A DNA stretch of 64,000 nt. Origin: Verrucomicrobiota bacterium (GTDB lineage Bacteria > Verrucomicrobiota > Verrucomicrobiia > Opitutales > Opitutaceae). Position numbers and translations under genes: made by a program. This document shows positions 1-9,072 of this stretch, in pieces. The first letter of the stretch is position 1, and every line of letters starts with the position of its first letter. The notes under the pieces are model-generated. The model was given only the letters and a program-made list of their open reading frames with translations. It did not search any database and was not told the DNA's origin. Where the stretch lies: assembly GCA_023399155.1 (NCBI GenBank), contig JAEWQP010000034.1, positions 1 through 64,000 on the forward strand, in the 5' to 3' direction.

Positions 1-1846
1 GGATACTGAGCGCCTGCGTATCCTCGTCGCTGGCACCGGTGATGCCGTCGCTGTCGGCCACGCGGACGGTGAACGTGCTGGTGCCGGTGCCCGTCGGCGT
101 GCCGGAGATGACGCCCCCGGACGACAGATTAAGACCGGCCGGCAGCGCGCCGGAGGCCAGGCTCCAGGTGAGTGCGCCATTGCCGCCGCTGGCCTGCAGG
201 GCTTGCGAGTAGGCGCTGCCCTGCGTCGCCGCGGGCAGGCTCGTCGTGGTGATGGCCGGGACCGAGTTACCAGCCGCCAGGGTGAAGCCGGCACGGAAGT
301 AGTTGTTGACCGTGCCAGCGCGATAGTTGGCCGGATAGGACCGCGGCGCGCCGAGCCAGGCCGCGCGAGCCTGGGCGAGAAACGCCAGATTGTCGCCGGA
401 CGAGCCGATCGATGTGAGGTAGCTCGAGAGCGTGCGGCTTCCATCGACGAACGTGACGGGCTGACCCGTGCTGAGGTTCACGCCGTTGACGATGTTGTTC
501 GACAACGTATAGGAGCCTGGATCCTGATTCTGGATACCGATCCCCCAGTTCCGGATGATATTGTTGCTGATAAGGATGGGCTGCGATCCGGAACCTGCGT
601 TGAGACGAATTGCGAACGGGTTGGCAGTGCTCACTTCGTCCAGCAGGATATTGCCTTCGTAGAAGCCCTCGGGCATGCGGTGCACTTCGATGCCCCAGCC
701 GCGGGCCCCCGCGTCGCTGCCGCTCCAGACGGTGGGCGCGATGTCGTCGCCCGCGACCAGCACGTTGTCGATCACCACGTTGTCCGGGTCTTCATCCTGC
801 GCGGTGGACGCCTCGGAGAACAGTCCCACCGGATTCAGGATGAACAGGTTGTTCTCGACGTAGTTTCCGGCGCGGGCCTGGAGACCGCCGGCAGCTGCGC
901 GCGAGACGAGGTTGTCCCGCACTGTCGTGTTCCGGCTCCCGTTCTGCAGGTAGATGTTGTGGCTATAGATGGAGCGTCCGTTGCCCGCGAGGCTACCGTC
1001 GGCATTCTGGTTCCAGCCATTGCGATCGAAGAAGCATTCCTCGATCACCAGGTTCTGCACCCAGGCACTGTAGATGCCCTGGGAGCGGTCCGCATGAGCG
1101 GTCGAGGCGGTGCCATCGTTGGCATCCCAGACCGCGCAGCGTCGCACATCGACGTTCGGAAGCCTCGTGCCGCTATTGATTCCCTGGATGACGAGATTCT
1201 CCTGGCCGTTTCGAAACACACAATCCTCGAGCAGGATGTTGCCGGCACTGCTGTTGATCGCCGCACTGAAGATCACCTTGAACTCAGCGGAGAAATTGAC
1301 CCAGAACGAGGAGGTGGGATCGCGGCGCCGGTAATGGACATCCAGGCCCACAAGCGCGATGTGTGCGGAGACGCCATAGAAATCCCAGTTTGCCGCGGTC
1401 AGCAGGGGTCTGTTGCCGTTGGTGCCGTAGTGGGTGAACACCCATCGTTCCGTGGCATTCCGTCCTCCCTTGCTATTGCCGCCGAACGTGAATGAATCGG
1501 TGAACGTGTCGCCGCGCCGGAAGATTATCCAGTCAGGATAGCCGGCGCGCATCTGCGCGTAGGCCGCCGCCAGCGTGCTGTAGGCATTCACGGAAATCGA
1601 GGGACTGCGCGGATTCGTGCCCACCTGCGCGACCGAGTAGGTTTGTGCGGTGGAGTCGTTGCCTGCCGCGCTGACGTAGATCAGCCGCGAGTCGGACGAC
1701 GGGTTGATGATGCTCCAGCCACTGGAGTCGAGAGGGTAGCTTTGCGCCAGCGCGGCGGCGGGGAGGAGGAGCCAGAGTATCCAGACCAGCGGATGCGGGC
1801 ATCCGCGCGACTGTCGATATGGGTTTACGACTGTCTTTACTTTCAT
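1..1846 (-). CDS. Secreted right-handed beta-helix protein with Ig-like (He_PIG) domain, C-terminus beyond window
   Basis: The minus strand is open from the ATG at 1844-1846 to the window edge (615 codons, no stop), so the gene is partial at its 3' end. Residues 1-35 look like a Sec signal peptide (hydrophobic LVWILWLLLPAAALAQ). The middle (about 60-450) has the short Asn/Gly-rich turns of a right-handed parallel beta-helix, such as NNIIRNWGI and ENNLFILN. From about residue 535 a putative-Ig (He_PIG) domain follows, with SGTPTGTGTSTFTVRV. Such proteins are usually extracellular polysaccharide lyases or glycan-binding proteins, which fits the glycan genes downstream of it, but I see no residue set that proves lyase activity. 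AGGA lies about 10 nt before the ATG. The long open frame on the plus strand here is antisense. Confidence 0.85.
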   Translation of the reverse strand, partial: MKVKTVVNPYRQSRGCPHPLVWILWLLLPAAALAQSYPLDSSGWSIINPSSDSRLIYVSAAGNDSTAQTYSVAQVGTNPRSPSISVNAYSTLAAAYAQMRAGYPDWIIFRRGDTFTDSFTFGGNSKGGRNATERWVFTHYGTNGNRPLLTAANWDFYGVSAHIALVGLDVHYRRRDPTSSFWVNFSAEFKVIFSAAINSSAGNILLEDCVFRNGQENLVIQGINSGTRLPNVDVRRCAVWDANDGTASTAHADRSQGIYSAWVQNLVIEECFFDRNGWNQNADGSLAGNGRSIYSHNIYLQNGSRNTTVRDNLVSRAAAGGLQARAGNYVENNLFILNPVGLFSEASTAQDEDPDNVVIDNVLVAGDDIAPTVWSGSDAGARGWGIEVHRMPEGFYEGNILLDEVSTANPFAIRLNAGSGSQPILISNNIIRNWGIGIQNQDPGSYTLSNNIVNGVNLSTGQPVTFVDGSRTLSSYLTSIGSSGDNLAFLAQARAAWLGAPRSYPANYRAGTVNNYFRAGFTLAAGNSVPAITTTSLPAATQGSAYSQALQASGGNGALTWSLASGALPAGLNLSSGGVISGTPTGTGTSTFTVRVADSDGITGASDEDTQALSI

Positions 1847-2240
1847 GTCCTGTAGTTCCTGTGATGAGACGTCGGAGCGATTCCGGCGTCGAGGTTTCCG
1901 GGGTGACCGGTGCGGTGGACGGACCAGCGGAGAAACCGACGAGACGGGCTGGCTCCGGTGATCGGGCATGGGGCATCGGCAGCATCAGCCGCCGAAATGC
2001 CCGCGAAGCAACCACCCGAGTTGTTCATCCCGATGAAGTCAGATTGCCTGGCGACGAACGGGTGTTCCTCTCCGAGTTCAGCCCGGAGACTTGAGCTGGG
2101 CTTTGCCGTGATCGCGCGGGAGTGCCAGGGGTATCAGCCAGGAGCGCATCCGGCCGAGGGTACAGCTAGTCCGGAACGGGGTCGCTCGTGAGGCGCAGCC
2201 CCAGAGGGCGTTCGTCAGAGCGATGCGATCACGACGATCT
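1847..2240. other. Intergenic stretch, no gene seen
   Basis: The 394 bases lie upstream of the beta-helix gene and downstream of the M50-like gene, both on the minus strand. Short open frames occur on both strands but none has a convincing start site or recognisable product. It probably holds the promoter of the beta-helix gene. Confidence 0.5.
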
Positions 2241-2837
2241 TCACTTGGGCTTTCGGTGCAGCCCGGGACCTTGCGGAGCGTGCTGCCCCGATTGCTCGTT
2301 CACATGCGGTTCCCGAATCTGCGGGTCCGCGCGCCAAATGCGGTACGTCCTCACCACGACAAGCGCCGAAAATGACGTCAGGGTGAGACCGACCAGCGCG
2401 ACCGGCAGGTGTCCCCATCTCGTGTTCTTGATGAAGGCCGTTACATCATCGCGAGGGGCGCTTCCGCCGAGCATCAGAACCAGCGGCAGCACCAGCCAGG
2501 CGAGGGACTGGCAAACCATGGGAAGGAGAAGGAGCGCCGTGACTATGAGAGGAGAGTCTCGACGTATGACGCGTTGGAGCAGGAGGAACCCGAGCAGCCC
2601 GACTGAGACCGACGCCAGCATGCCGCCGATGTTCACCGCGGCGCGCCATTCCGGGGCGATGGTGCCGTGCCATTGCACATGCGGTCGGCCAAGGAGAAAC
2701 CAAGGCTGGATGCGCACGACCTCGAGCCCGGCGAACTTGGCAACCGCGGCGTGCCCGATCTCATGAACTGCGCCGGAGAGCAGGGCGCCGGCAAACGCAC
2801 ATGCGCACAGGGGGACGATAAGTTTCGTACTGGCCAT
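2241..2837 (-). CDS. Small integral membrane M50-like zinc metallopeptidase
   Basis: The 198-residue protein has the zinc-protease motif HEIGH at residues 25-29, directly inside or after a first hydrophobic segment, as in site-2-protease-like (M50) enzymes. Further hydrophobic stretches lie around residues 68-88, 95-120 and 140-162, so it should sit in the membrane. A second-metal-ligand motif (NxxPxxxLDG in classic M50 proteins) is not evident, so this may be one of the small M50-like proteins of unknown substrate. The tail (about 165-198) is charged and probably disordered. The gene precedes the beta-helix gene on the same strand but about 390 bp apart. Peptidase class is likely; the role is unknown. 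Confidence 0.75.
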   Translation of the reverse strand: MASTKLIVPLCACAFAGALLSGAVHEIGHAAVAKFAGLEVVRIQPWFLLGRPHVQWHGTIAPEWRAAVNIGGMLASVSVGLLGFLLLQRVIRRDSPLIVTALLLLPMVCQSLAWLVLPLVLMLGGSAPRDDVTAFIKNTRWGHLPVALVGLTLTSFSALVVVRTYRIWRADPQIREPHVNEQSGQHAPQGPGLHRKPK

Positions 2838-2912
2838 GTTGAGAATTGCGCCTCGCCCAGGGCCGATCGGGCGAACGGCGACTATGCTACGAGTCGGGAC
2901 GGGCTCTCCTCC

Positions 2913-4448
2913 CTATTTGGCAGCCCCCGACCGGGTCTGCGTGGGAACAGTAATCCAGTCGGGATAACTCGACGCTGTGGGAGAGATGCTCTCCGGACCG
3001 GGACAAGCGTTGGCTTTCGCCTCCTCGGATCGCAGCAGATTCCGCATGGCGTGGAGCATCCCGATGTACGCCGGGTTCTCCGCGAGATTGTACCATTCGT
3101 CGGGATCGTTCTCGAGATGGTAGAGCTCTTCGAACCCGTCGCCATACCACATGTAGCTCCAGCCGTCCGTGCGCACCGCTTTCGTGTGATCGCCGGGGAT
3201 GTTGTAGTTGGTGCCACTGCGGCTCGCGACCTGGGTGGGCTCCGTGCTTTCCCAGGCGGCGCAGAATGCTGCGTAGTCCGGAAATGGATTCCGCATCCAT
3301 GAGAAACACACCTCGGCGTAGGTGGCGTCGCGGAAGGAGGACGCTTCGCCTCGGAGCAGCGGCGCAAATGACCTTCCCTGACAGACGGGAGGCACCTCCA
3401 GTCCGGCGAGATCCAGCAAGGTCGGCATGAAGTCGGTATGCTCAGTGAACGTGTAGTCGACGGTTTGAGGCTTCAGTGCGCCGGGCCAGTTGATCACGGC
3501 GGGCACGTGCAGGAGGTCCTCGTAAAGCACCAGGTCCTTCTTGCAGAGCCCGTGGTGCCAGCAAAAGTCACCATGGTCCGAGGTGAACAGGATGAGGGTG
3601 CGGTCGGCGTCGGGTCGCTCTCGGAGAACTCCCAGGATTCGCCCGATCTGCTCATCGACAAACGTCACCATGCTTGCATACACCGAAAGGTAGTGTCGCT
3701 TTTCCGCGTCTGTGGCGCGGTCGGCTCGTTGCGCCTGGTGCTTGATGCGCAGTCGACCGGGCTTGCCCGCGAAGATGTCCCCTTGCGGCAAGGGTGGCAC
3801 ACGCATGGATCCGGCCGGATACATCTCCGCAAAGCGCCGCGGCGCGAGGTGCGGAACATGAGGATCGAAGAACGAGGCCACGGTACACCAGGGGCGATCC
3901 GTCGGAGCCCGGTCCAAGGTCGAGATCACATCCGTCGCAATGACGCCGCTCGTCGTGACTTCGTCTGGGAAATCATGGAAACAGGCCGAGGCGAAGCTGC
4001 CGTGCGTGGACAGGCGCGCGAGCATCTCCCGTTCGAGGGCGATGTATCTTGCGCGGTGCGGATCACCGCGGTCGACGAACTCCGGATCGGAGAAATGCTG
4101 GAAGTTCGCGGTCATTTCCTCGGCGGACAGGAGATGATTCTTGCCGTGATAGGAGAGCCAGAAACCCGCCTTCTGAAGTACCTTGAACAGGTGGATCTCC
4201 GTGTTCGGGATGCGGACGAAGTTCTCCATCACCCCGTGAGCGCGAGGGTACCGGCCGGTGAACAGCGTGCTGCGGGAAGGCACGCAAACCGGGGCCTGCG
4301 CGTAGTGCTTCTGCAGATTCACGCCTGAAGCTGCGAGGCTGTCGATATGCGGCGTGCGAGGTGAACCGCCGTTTGCAGACAACGCGTCGTAGCGTTGCTG
4401 ATCGGTCAGGATGATGAGCAGGTTCGGTGGTTCGATCCGGGATGGCAT
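2913..4448 (-). CDS. Formylglycine-dependent sulfatase (alkaline-phosphatase superfamily)
   Basis: The protein (511 aa from the ATG at 4446-4448) starts almost at once with NLLIILTDQQRYDAL, whose Asp binds calcium in sulfatases. It carries CVPSR about 60 residues in. This is the C-x-P-S-R motif whose Cys becomes formylglycine, normally with help from an anaerobic or aerobic sulfatase-maturating enzyme encoded elsewhere. FFDPHVPH and TSDHGDF match the metal and substrate residues of the family. No signal peptide is seen, so it may act in the cytoplasm or use another route. A TTG 45 nt upstream (4491-4493) would extend the frame by 15 residues. Its place beside GH88 and uptake genes suggests removal of sulfate from glycan oligomers. 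Confidence 0.93.
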   Translation of the reverse strand: MPSRIEPPNLLIILTDQQRYDALSANGGSPRTPHIDSLAASGVNLQKHYAQAPVCVPSRSTLFTGRYPRAHGVMENFVRIPNTEIHLFKVLQKAGFWLSYHGKNHLLSAEEMTANFQHFSDPEFVDRGDPHRARYIALEREMLARLSTHGSFASACFHDFPDEVTTSGVIATDVISTLDRAPTDRPWCTVASFFDPHVPHLAPRRFAEMYPAGSMRVPPLPQGDIFAGKPGRLRIKHQAQRADRATDAEKRHYLSVYASMVTFVDEQIGRILGVLRERPDADRTLILFTSDHGDFCWHHGLCKKDLVLYEDLLHVPAVINWPGALKPQTVDYTFTEHTDFMPTLLDLAGLEVPPVCQGRSFAPLLRGEASSFRDATYAEVCFSWMRNPFPDYAAFCAAWESTEPTQVASRSGTNYNIPGDHTKAVRTDGWSYMWYGDGFEELYHLENDPDEWYNLAENPAYIGMLHAMRNLLRSEEAKANACPGPESISPTASSYPDWITVPTQTRSGAAK

Positions 4449-4704
4449 CTGGGGTGAGGGACCGAGGATTGCGGTTCTCAAGGGCGTCAACAATCGCCCG
4501 GGTGTTCATCCGCATGAATGTCGGCGGATCACCGGTTTCGAGCGCGTCGTTGACTTGGCGGGCGCGCCGATGAGATTGGTCCGCCTTGACTGGTTTCCGG
4601 CACAGACTCTCGCCGCTCATCTGCTTGAATGGGCCTCGGCTTGATCCTGTCCTCGGATCGTGGCGACGTGGCGGTCTGCGTGGCTCCGTGAACTTCGCAG
4701 CCCC

Positions 4705-6087
4705 ATGCATCTCCCCCGGATACTGACCCAGCAACCCCGGGCCTCTTGGTGGGCTGTGGCGGTGATCCTGCTGCCGTGGTTCATGTACAGCCTGCATACG
4801 GAGATCAGCCGCGCCGCCATCACCTTCAGCCTCCGGAAGTACACCGACGACCCCCGCATCATCGGGTTTGTCGGCAGCCTGAACTACGGATGCGGACTGA
4901 TGATCGGTTCGTTCGTCTCGCTGATGAGCGACCGCATCTGGACGCGGTGGGGCCGACGGCGGCCGTTCATGATCATCGGCTGCCTTGGGGCCGGCCTGAT
5001 GGCGCTCAGCATCCCCCATGCGGGAACGTTCTGGATTCTGGCTGGGCTGATACTGGCCTATCAGACGCTGTATGATTTCAACACGACACTCGAGCCGCTC
5101 ACGATGGAGGTCATTCCCGATCCGCAACGCGGACGCGCTGGAGCCATCCGACAGTGGTTGATCGCCGGCGCGTCGGTATCGTTTCTATACCTGCTCATTG
5201 GCCGGTTCGACGAACGTTACGAGTTGCCGGGCGGGCTGGTGCTGACGGGGGAGACGGTGATCTACACCGTGCACGCGGGTGTGATTTTTGGTGTCGCCCT
5301 GCTTATCTGGTTGGGTGTCGAGGAGGTCAGGCCGCCCGGCGCGGAGGTTTTTCGGATTCGAGATCTGCCGGTGTGGCAGGTGCTCAAGGGCTTGTTCACC
5401 CGCGACCTGCTGCCGCTCTTCGGATTGGCCTTTGTGATGGTCAACGTGTGGATCGGTCTCGAACAGTTTGAGGCGCTCCTCATCACCGAGCAGTGGGGCT
5501 TTTCGAAGTCCGACTACGGACGAGCGCTCAGCTACGGGGTTCTCGTAACGGTGGCCGTCGTTCCGTTCGCCGGCTTGATTTCTGATCGCATGGACCGCCT
5601 GGTGGCGCTCAAGGCCGGACTGGTCATGGTGCTCGGGCTCAAGGGCCTGTTCTATGTTTACGCGGAGTATGTCGCACCGGGTGGAGTGCCTCCATTCGTC
5701 GCCGTGGTGGGTATGGGGCTCATCCGAGGCGCGGTTGCCAGTTTCGTGGCGGTGGCGGCGGTGCCACTGATTTTCGAATACGTGGAGACGAACCGGCTGG
5801 GAGCACTCTCGTGCGGGATGGGCATGGTGTTTGGCCTGTCCAATTTTATCCAGACGAACACCATGGGCGTATGGATCTCCTTCAGTTCCCGCTGGCTCTA
5901 TGGCCTGCCTGAGGGGCAATACAACTACATGGCCGCCTACCACTATCTGTTTGTGATGGGCATCGCGGGCTTTGCCTACCTCGCGCTCTTTTCACATTGG
6001 GATCGCACGGGGCGCGTTCTTCGAGTCGCCAGGGCCCGGGCGGGCTGCGCGGCGGTGAACACCCGAACTTCCAGGTCATCGGGTTGA
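4705..6087 (+). CDS. MFS transporter of the glycoside-pentoside-hexuronide (GPH) type
   Basis: This is a polytopic protein of about 460 residues with roughly twelve hydrophobic segments. The N-terminal half has the MFS/GPH loop DRIWTRWGRRRPFM between segments 2 and 3. GPH permeases import sugars or uronides with H+ or Na+. An upstream in-frame GTG (4660) would add 15 residues; the ATG at 4705 sits just before the first membrane segment and is preferred. The gene is divergent from the sulfatase and lies in the same locus as GH88, so the cargo may be an unsaturated or sulfated disaccharide. That cargo assignment is an inference from context only. Confidence 0.85.
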   Translation: MHLPRILTQQPRASWWAVAVILLPWFMYSLHTEISRAAITFSLRKYTDDPRIIGFVGSLNYGCGLMIGSFVSLMSDRIWTRWGRRRPFMIIGCLGAGLMALSIPHAGTFWILAGLILAYQTLYDFNTTLEPLTMEVIPDPQRGRAGAIRQWLIAGASVSFLYLLIGRFDERYELPGGLVLTGETVIYTVHAGVIFGVALLIWLGVEEVRPPGAEVFRIRDLPVWQVLKGLFTRDLLPLFGLAFVMVNVWIGLEQFEALLITEQWGFSKSDYGRALSYGVLVTVAVVPFAGLISDRMDRLVALKAGLVMVLGLKGLFYVYAEYVAPGGVPPFVAVVGMGLIRGAVASFVAVAAVPLIFEYVETNRLGALSCGMGMVFGLSNFIQTNTMGVWISFSSRWLYGLPEGQYNYMAAYHYLFVMGIAGFAYLALFSHWDRTGRVLRVARARAGCAAVNTRTSRSSG

Positions 6088-6162
6088 ATAGCGTGTCGCC
6101 TTGCTGGATGCCCGCGGGATGTGAGAGTGAGGCGCGACGGCCACAGGCTCGATCGAAATCTC

Positions 6163-7296
6163 ATGCCGGGATCCCCCAACGTATTGTCCTCGACGACCTG
6201 TGCAGCCAGGTGCGCGCACCGTTGGTCGCATGTGCTGCTGTGGGTCTGTGTGGTCGGCCTGGCCGGCCCTGTCGGGGCAGGGCAGGCGATCCGGGTGCTG
6301 ACCGTAGGCAATAGTTTCGCGGAGAATGCGACGGAGTTCCTCCCGGAGTTGGCTCGAAGCCGAGGTGTCGCCCTCACTGTCCGGCAGGCGAACATCGGCG
6401 GGTCGGACCTCGCCCGGCACGCCCGTCATCTTCAGGCGTCGCTGGAGAACACGAACGATCCGGATGGCAGGCCGTACATGGAGGGCAGCGATCCTGAACG
6501 GACGCGCCACAGCCTCGTTGAGATCCTGGGGGCGGGGCCCTGGGATTTTGTGACACTCAATCAGTTCAGCGGCTTCAGTCACAGGCCGGAGACCTACGAG
6601 CCTCATGTCGGTCAACTCATCGCTGCCATCCGTTTGCATGCGCCCACAGCGAGGATCGTCGTGCTTCAGACGTGGGCCTACCGGAGCGATCATCCCCTTT
6701 TCCTTCCTGCCCAACGCGAACTGCAAAGTGCGTATGAGCGCGTGGTGTGGGAACGAAGCCGTGACACCGTGCACGCTCCCGGGACGCTTACCCAGCGGGC
6801 GATGCATGAACAACTGCGGTCGGCCTACGATCAGGTGGCCGCGCGATACGGGGTCCTGCTGGTGCCTGTGGGCGACGCGTTTCAAATGGCCCGTGCCACG
6901 TCCGAATGGCGCTTCACGCATCCGGATCCGGATTTCGACTACGTGAACCCGGCCCCGGGATCGTTGCCACGCCAGAAGGGCAGTCTCATCGGCGGTTGGT
7001 TCTGGCTTGCCGATCGTCAGAGCGGGGAGATGTCGCTCGCTCTCGATGCGAAGCATGCGAATGTGGCAGGAAAGTACCTCGGTGCCTGCGTATTCTTCGA
7101 AGCGCTGACGGGCGTGGATGTGCGTGAGGCTGCGTGGCATCCCGATCGCCTGTCCACGGCCGAGGCAGGATCGCTTCGTGAGATCGCGCACGCGGCTGTG
7201 GTCGCACGAAGAGATGCGGAAACTCTCACCTTTACCGAAACCGCGCCGGATCGCCGGGAAGACATCCTCTCCGACGCCGCGACTTCGAGGTACTGA
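6163..7296 (+). CDS. Secreted DUF4886 family protein (SGNH-hydrolase-like)
   Basis: After a hydrophobic export signal (VLLWVCVVGLAG) the mature part begins with IRVLTVGNSFAENA. The G-N-S-F block is the first conserved block of DUF4886, a family related to SGNH/GDSL hydrolases, and the Ser would be the nucleophile. A later block, WDFVTLNQFSG, fits the Asn-containing block, and FLLP/DAKHAN-type residues lie near the C-terminus. In the family members are often found among glycan-degradation genes, where they may remove acyl groups from sugars; the exact reaction is not known. The GTG at 6121 would give 14 more residues, but the ATG at 6163 places the signal closer to the N-terminus. It follows the MFS gene by 75 bp and may be cotranscribed. 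Confidence 0.8.
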   Translation: MPGSPNVLSSTTCAARCAHRWSHVLLWVCVVGLAGPVGAGQAIRVLTVGNSFAENATEFLPELARSRGVALTVRQANIGGSDLARHARHLQASLENTNDPDGRPYMEGSDPERTRHSLVEILGAGPWDFVTLNQFSGFSHRPETYEPHVGQLIAAIRLHAPTARIVVLQTWAYRSDHPLFLPAQRELQSAYERVVWERSRDTVHAPGTLTQRAMHEQLRSAYDQVAARYGVLLVPVGDAFQMARATSEWRFTHPDPDFDYVNPAPGSLPRQKGSLIGGWFWLADRQSGEMSLALDAKHANVAGKYLGACVFFEALTGVDVREAAWHPDRLSTAEAGSLREIAHAAVVARRDAETLTFTETAPDRREDILSDAATSRY

Positions 7297-7489
7297 TCGG
7301 GGGAGGTGCGCCAAACGCTCCCCCGCTTCGCCTGCCGTCACCGTGGCGGCGCCACGGCTCCTTGGGGTTTCCTATGGTCCGGGGTGGCGGGAGAAGCACG
7401 CTCGTTTTTGGGTCGCGCGCATCTCATGATGATGCCTCGCGACAGATCCGGATGATCGGCGCATCGACGCGCTCCCCGCTTCCACGACC

Positions 7490-9001
7490 ATGGCACAGTC
7501 AAACGTAACGCATCCCCACGCCTACGGCTTCCGCCAATGGATCGGGTTGATCCTCGGCCCGGCCGCGGCACTTGTCACGCTGCTGTGCGATCCACCGGCA
7601 GGGTTGACGCCGGAAGGATGGCGCACCGCCGGAGCGGCGGCCCTCATGGCAGTCTGGTGGATCTGCGAGTCGGTGCCGATTCCGGTCACGGCTCTCCTTC
7701 CGCTTGTGATCTTTCCCGTCCTCGGCTTGGGGCCGATTCAGGACGTCGCCGAGTCATACGCGAACCCTCTGGTCTTTCTCTTCCTGGGAGGGTTTATCGT
7801 TTCGCTGGCGATGCAGCGCTGGAACCTCCACCGCCGTGTCGCCCTCGGTCTGGTCGCGACGATGGGCACGCGTCCGGATCGTATCGTGGGGGGATTTATC
7901 CTCGCGACGGCCCTCGTCAGTATGTGGGTTAGCAATACGGCCACGGCCCTGATGATGCTGCCCATCGCGATCTCCGTGGTGAATCTGGCCCGGGACGGCG
8001 AGAGTACCGGCTGCGGCCCGGGGAGTGACTTCGGCCCCGCATTGATGCTTGCCGTGGCCTACGGCGCGACGGCTGGCGGGATGGCCACGCTCATCGGCAC
8101 GCCGCCCAATGCGCTGTTGGCCGGTTACCTGAACCGAGTCTATGGATACGAACTCGGCTTTGGGCGGTGGATGTTGATCGGGGTGCCCGTGACCCTGGTG
8201 ACGTTACCTTTGGTCTATCTTGTCCTGACCCGGATTGCATTCCGCTTGGGTCGCGAACCGTTGCACGGCATGGGCCGGTTGATCAGCGGGGAACGTGCTG
8301 GCCTCGGTCCGTTTTCACGCGGGGAGATGTTCGTGATGTGCGTCTTCGTGCTGACCGCGCTCGGATGGATTTTTCGGCCGATGGTTGACGGGTGGTTGCC
8401 GATGATGTCGGACACAACGATTGCCATGGCCGGAGCCGTGGTCCTTTTCCTCCTTCCCGTCGACCTTCGTCGGGGCGAGTTCGTCATGACCTGGGAGGCG
8501 ACCAAGGGATTGCCGTGGGACGTGCTCCTGTTGTTTGGCGGAGGTCTCAGCCTGGCCGGCATGATCCAGGCCCACGGGTTGTCTGCCTACCTGGGGTCCC
8601 TTTGCGCGGCGTTCGGGGATGGCCCGGTGCTGCTGACCATGGCTGCGATCTGCTTTGGCATCCTGATGCTGACGGAGTTGACCAGCAACACCGCCACGGC
8701 TGCGACATTTCTGCCGATCGTCGGCGCGGTCGCAATCAGTCTCGACCAGGATCCGCTGCTGTTCCTCATACCGACGGCGCTTGCGGCCAACTGCTCGTTC
8801 ATGATGCCCGTTGGTACCCCGCCCAATGCCATCGTCTTCGGCAGCGGGGTCCTCCGGATACCTCAGATGGCATACGCGGGAATCTGGCTGAATGTGATCC
8901 TGGTGCCCGTGGTCGTGTTGTTGGTCGTTTTCCTGGGGTCCTGGGTGTTTGGCATCCAGTTCGATGTGGTGCCTGACTGGGTACGATCTCGTCCGGAATG
9001 A
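7490..9001 (+). CDS. SLC13/DASS family sodium-coupled anion symporter
   Basis: The 503-residue membrane protein shows the two inverted-repeat signature tips of divalent-anion:Na+ symporters. The first is MWVSNTATALMM in the first half and the second is LTSNTATAATFL in the second. Each SNT motif contributes to the Na+/substrate site. The loops IGTPPNALL and VGTPPNAIV also appear once per half, as expected. Family members carry dicarboxylates, citrate or sulfate. Beside a sulfatase and a GH88 enzyme, sulfate or a sugar-acid-derived dicarboxylate are both reasonable cargoes. It starts at an ATG 194 bp after the DUF4886 gene and precedes GH88 by 71 bp on the same strand. Confidence 0.9.
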   Translation: MAQSNVTHPHAYGFRQWIGLILGPAAALVTLLCDPPAGLTPEGWRTAGAAALMAVWWICESVPIPVTALLPLVIFPVLGLGPIQDVAESYANPLVFLFLGGFIVSLAMQRWNLHRRVALGLVATMGTRPDRIVGGFILATALVSMWVSNTATALMMLPIAISVVNLARDGESTGCGPGSDFGPALMLAVAYGATAGGMATLIGTPPNALLAGYLNRVYGYELGFGRWMLIGVPVTLVTLPLVYLVLTRIAFRLGREPLHGMGRLISGERAGLGPFSRGEMFVMCVFVLTALGWIFRPMVDGWLPMMSDTTIAMAGAVVLFLLPVDLRRGEFVMTWEATKGLPWDVLLLFGGGLSLAGMIQAHGLSAYLGSLCAAFGDGPVLLTMAAICFGILMLTELTSNTATAATFLPIVGAVAISLDQDPLLFLIPTALAANCSFMMPVGTPPNAIVFGSGVLRIPQMAYAGIWLNVILVPVVVLLVVFLGSWVFGIQFDVVPDWVRSRPE

Positions 9002-9072
9002 TGACGGCGCCCGCAGGATTACGCTGCGGGACGCGATCGGGACGGCGAACCGCGGTATCATCGGGTTGAACC

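Noticed and set aside
203..1495. 430-codon open frame on the plus strand
   Set aside because: It is antisense to the beta-helix gene, which has a signal peptide, a start with AGGA upstream and a recognisable fold. The plus frame has no domain.
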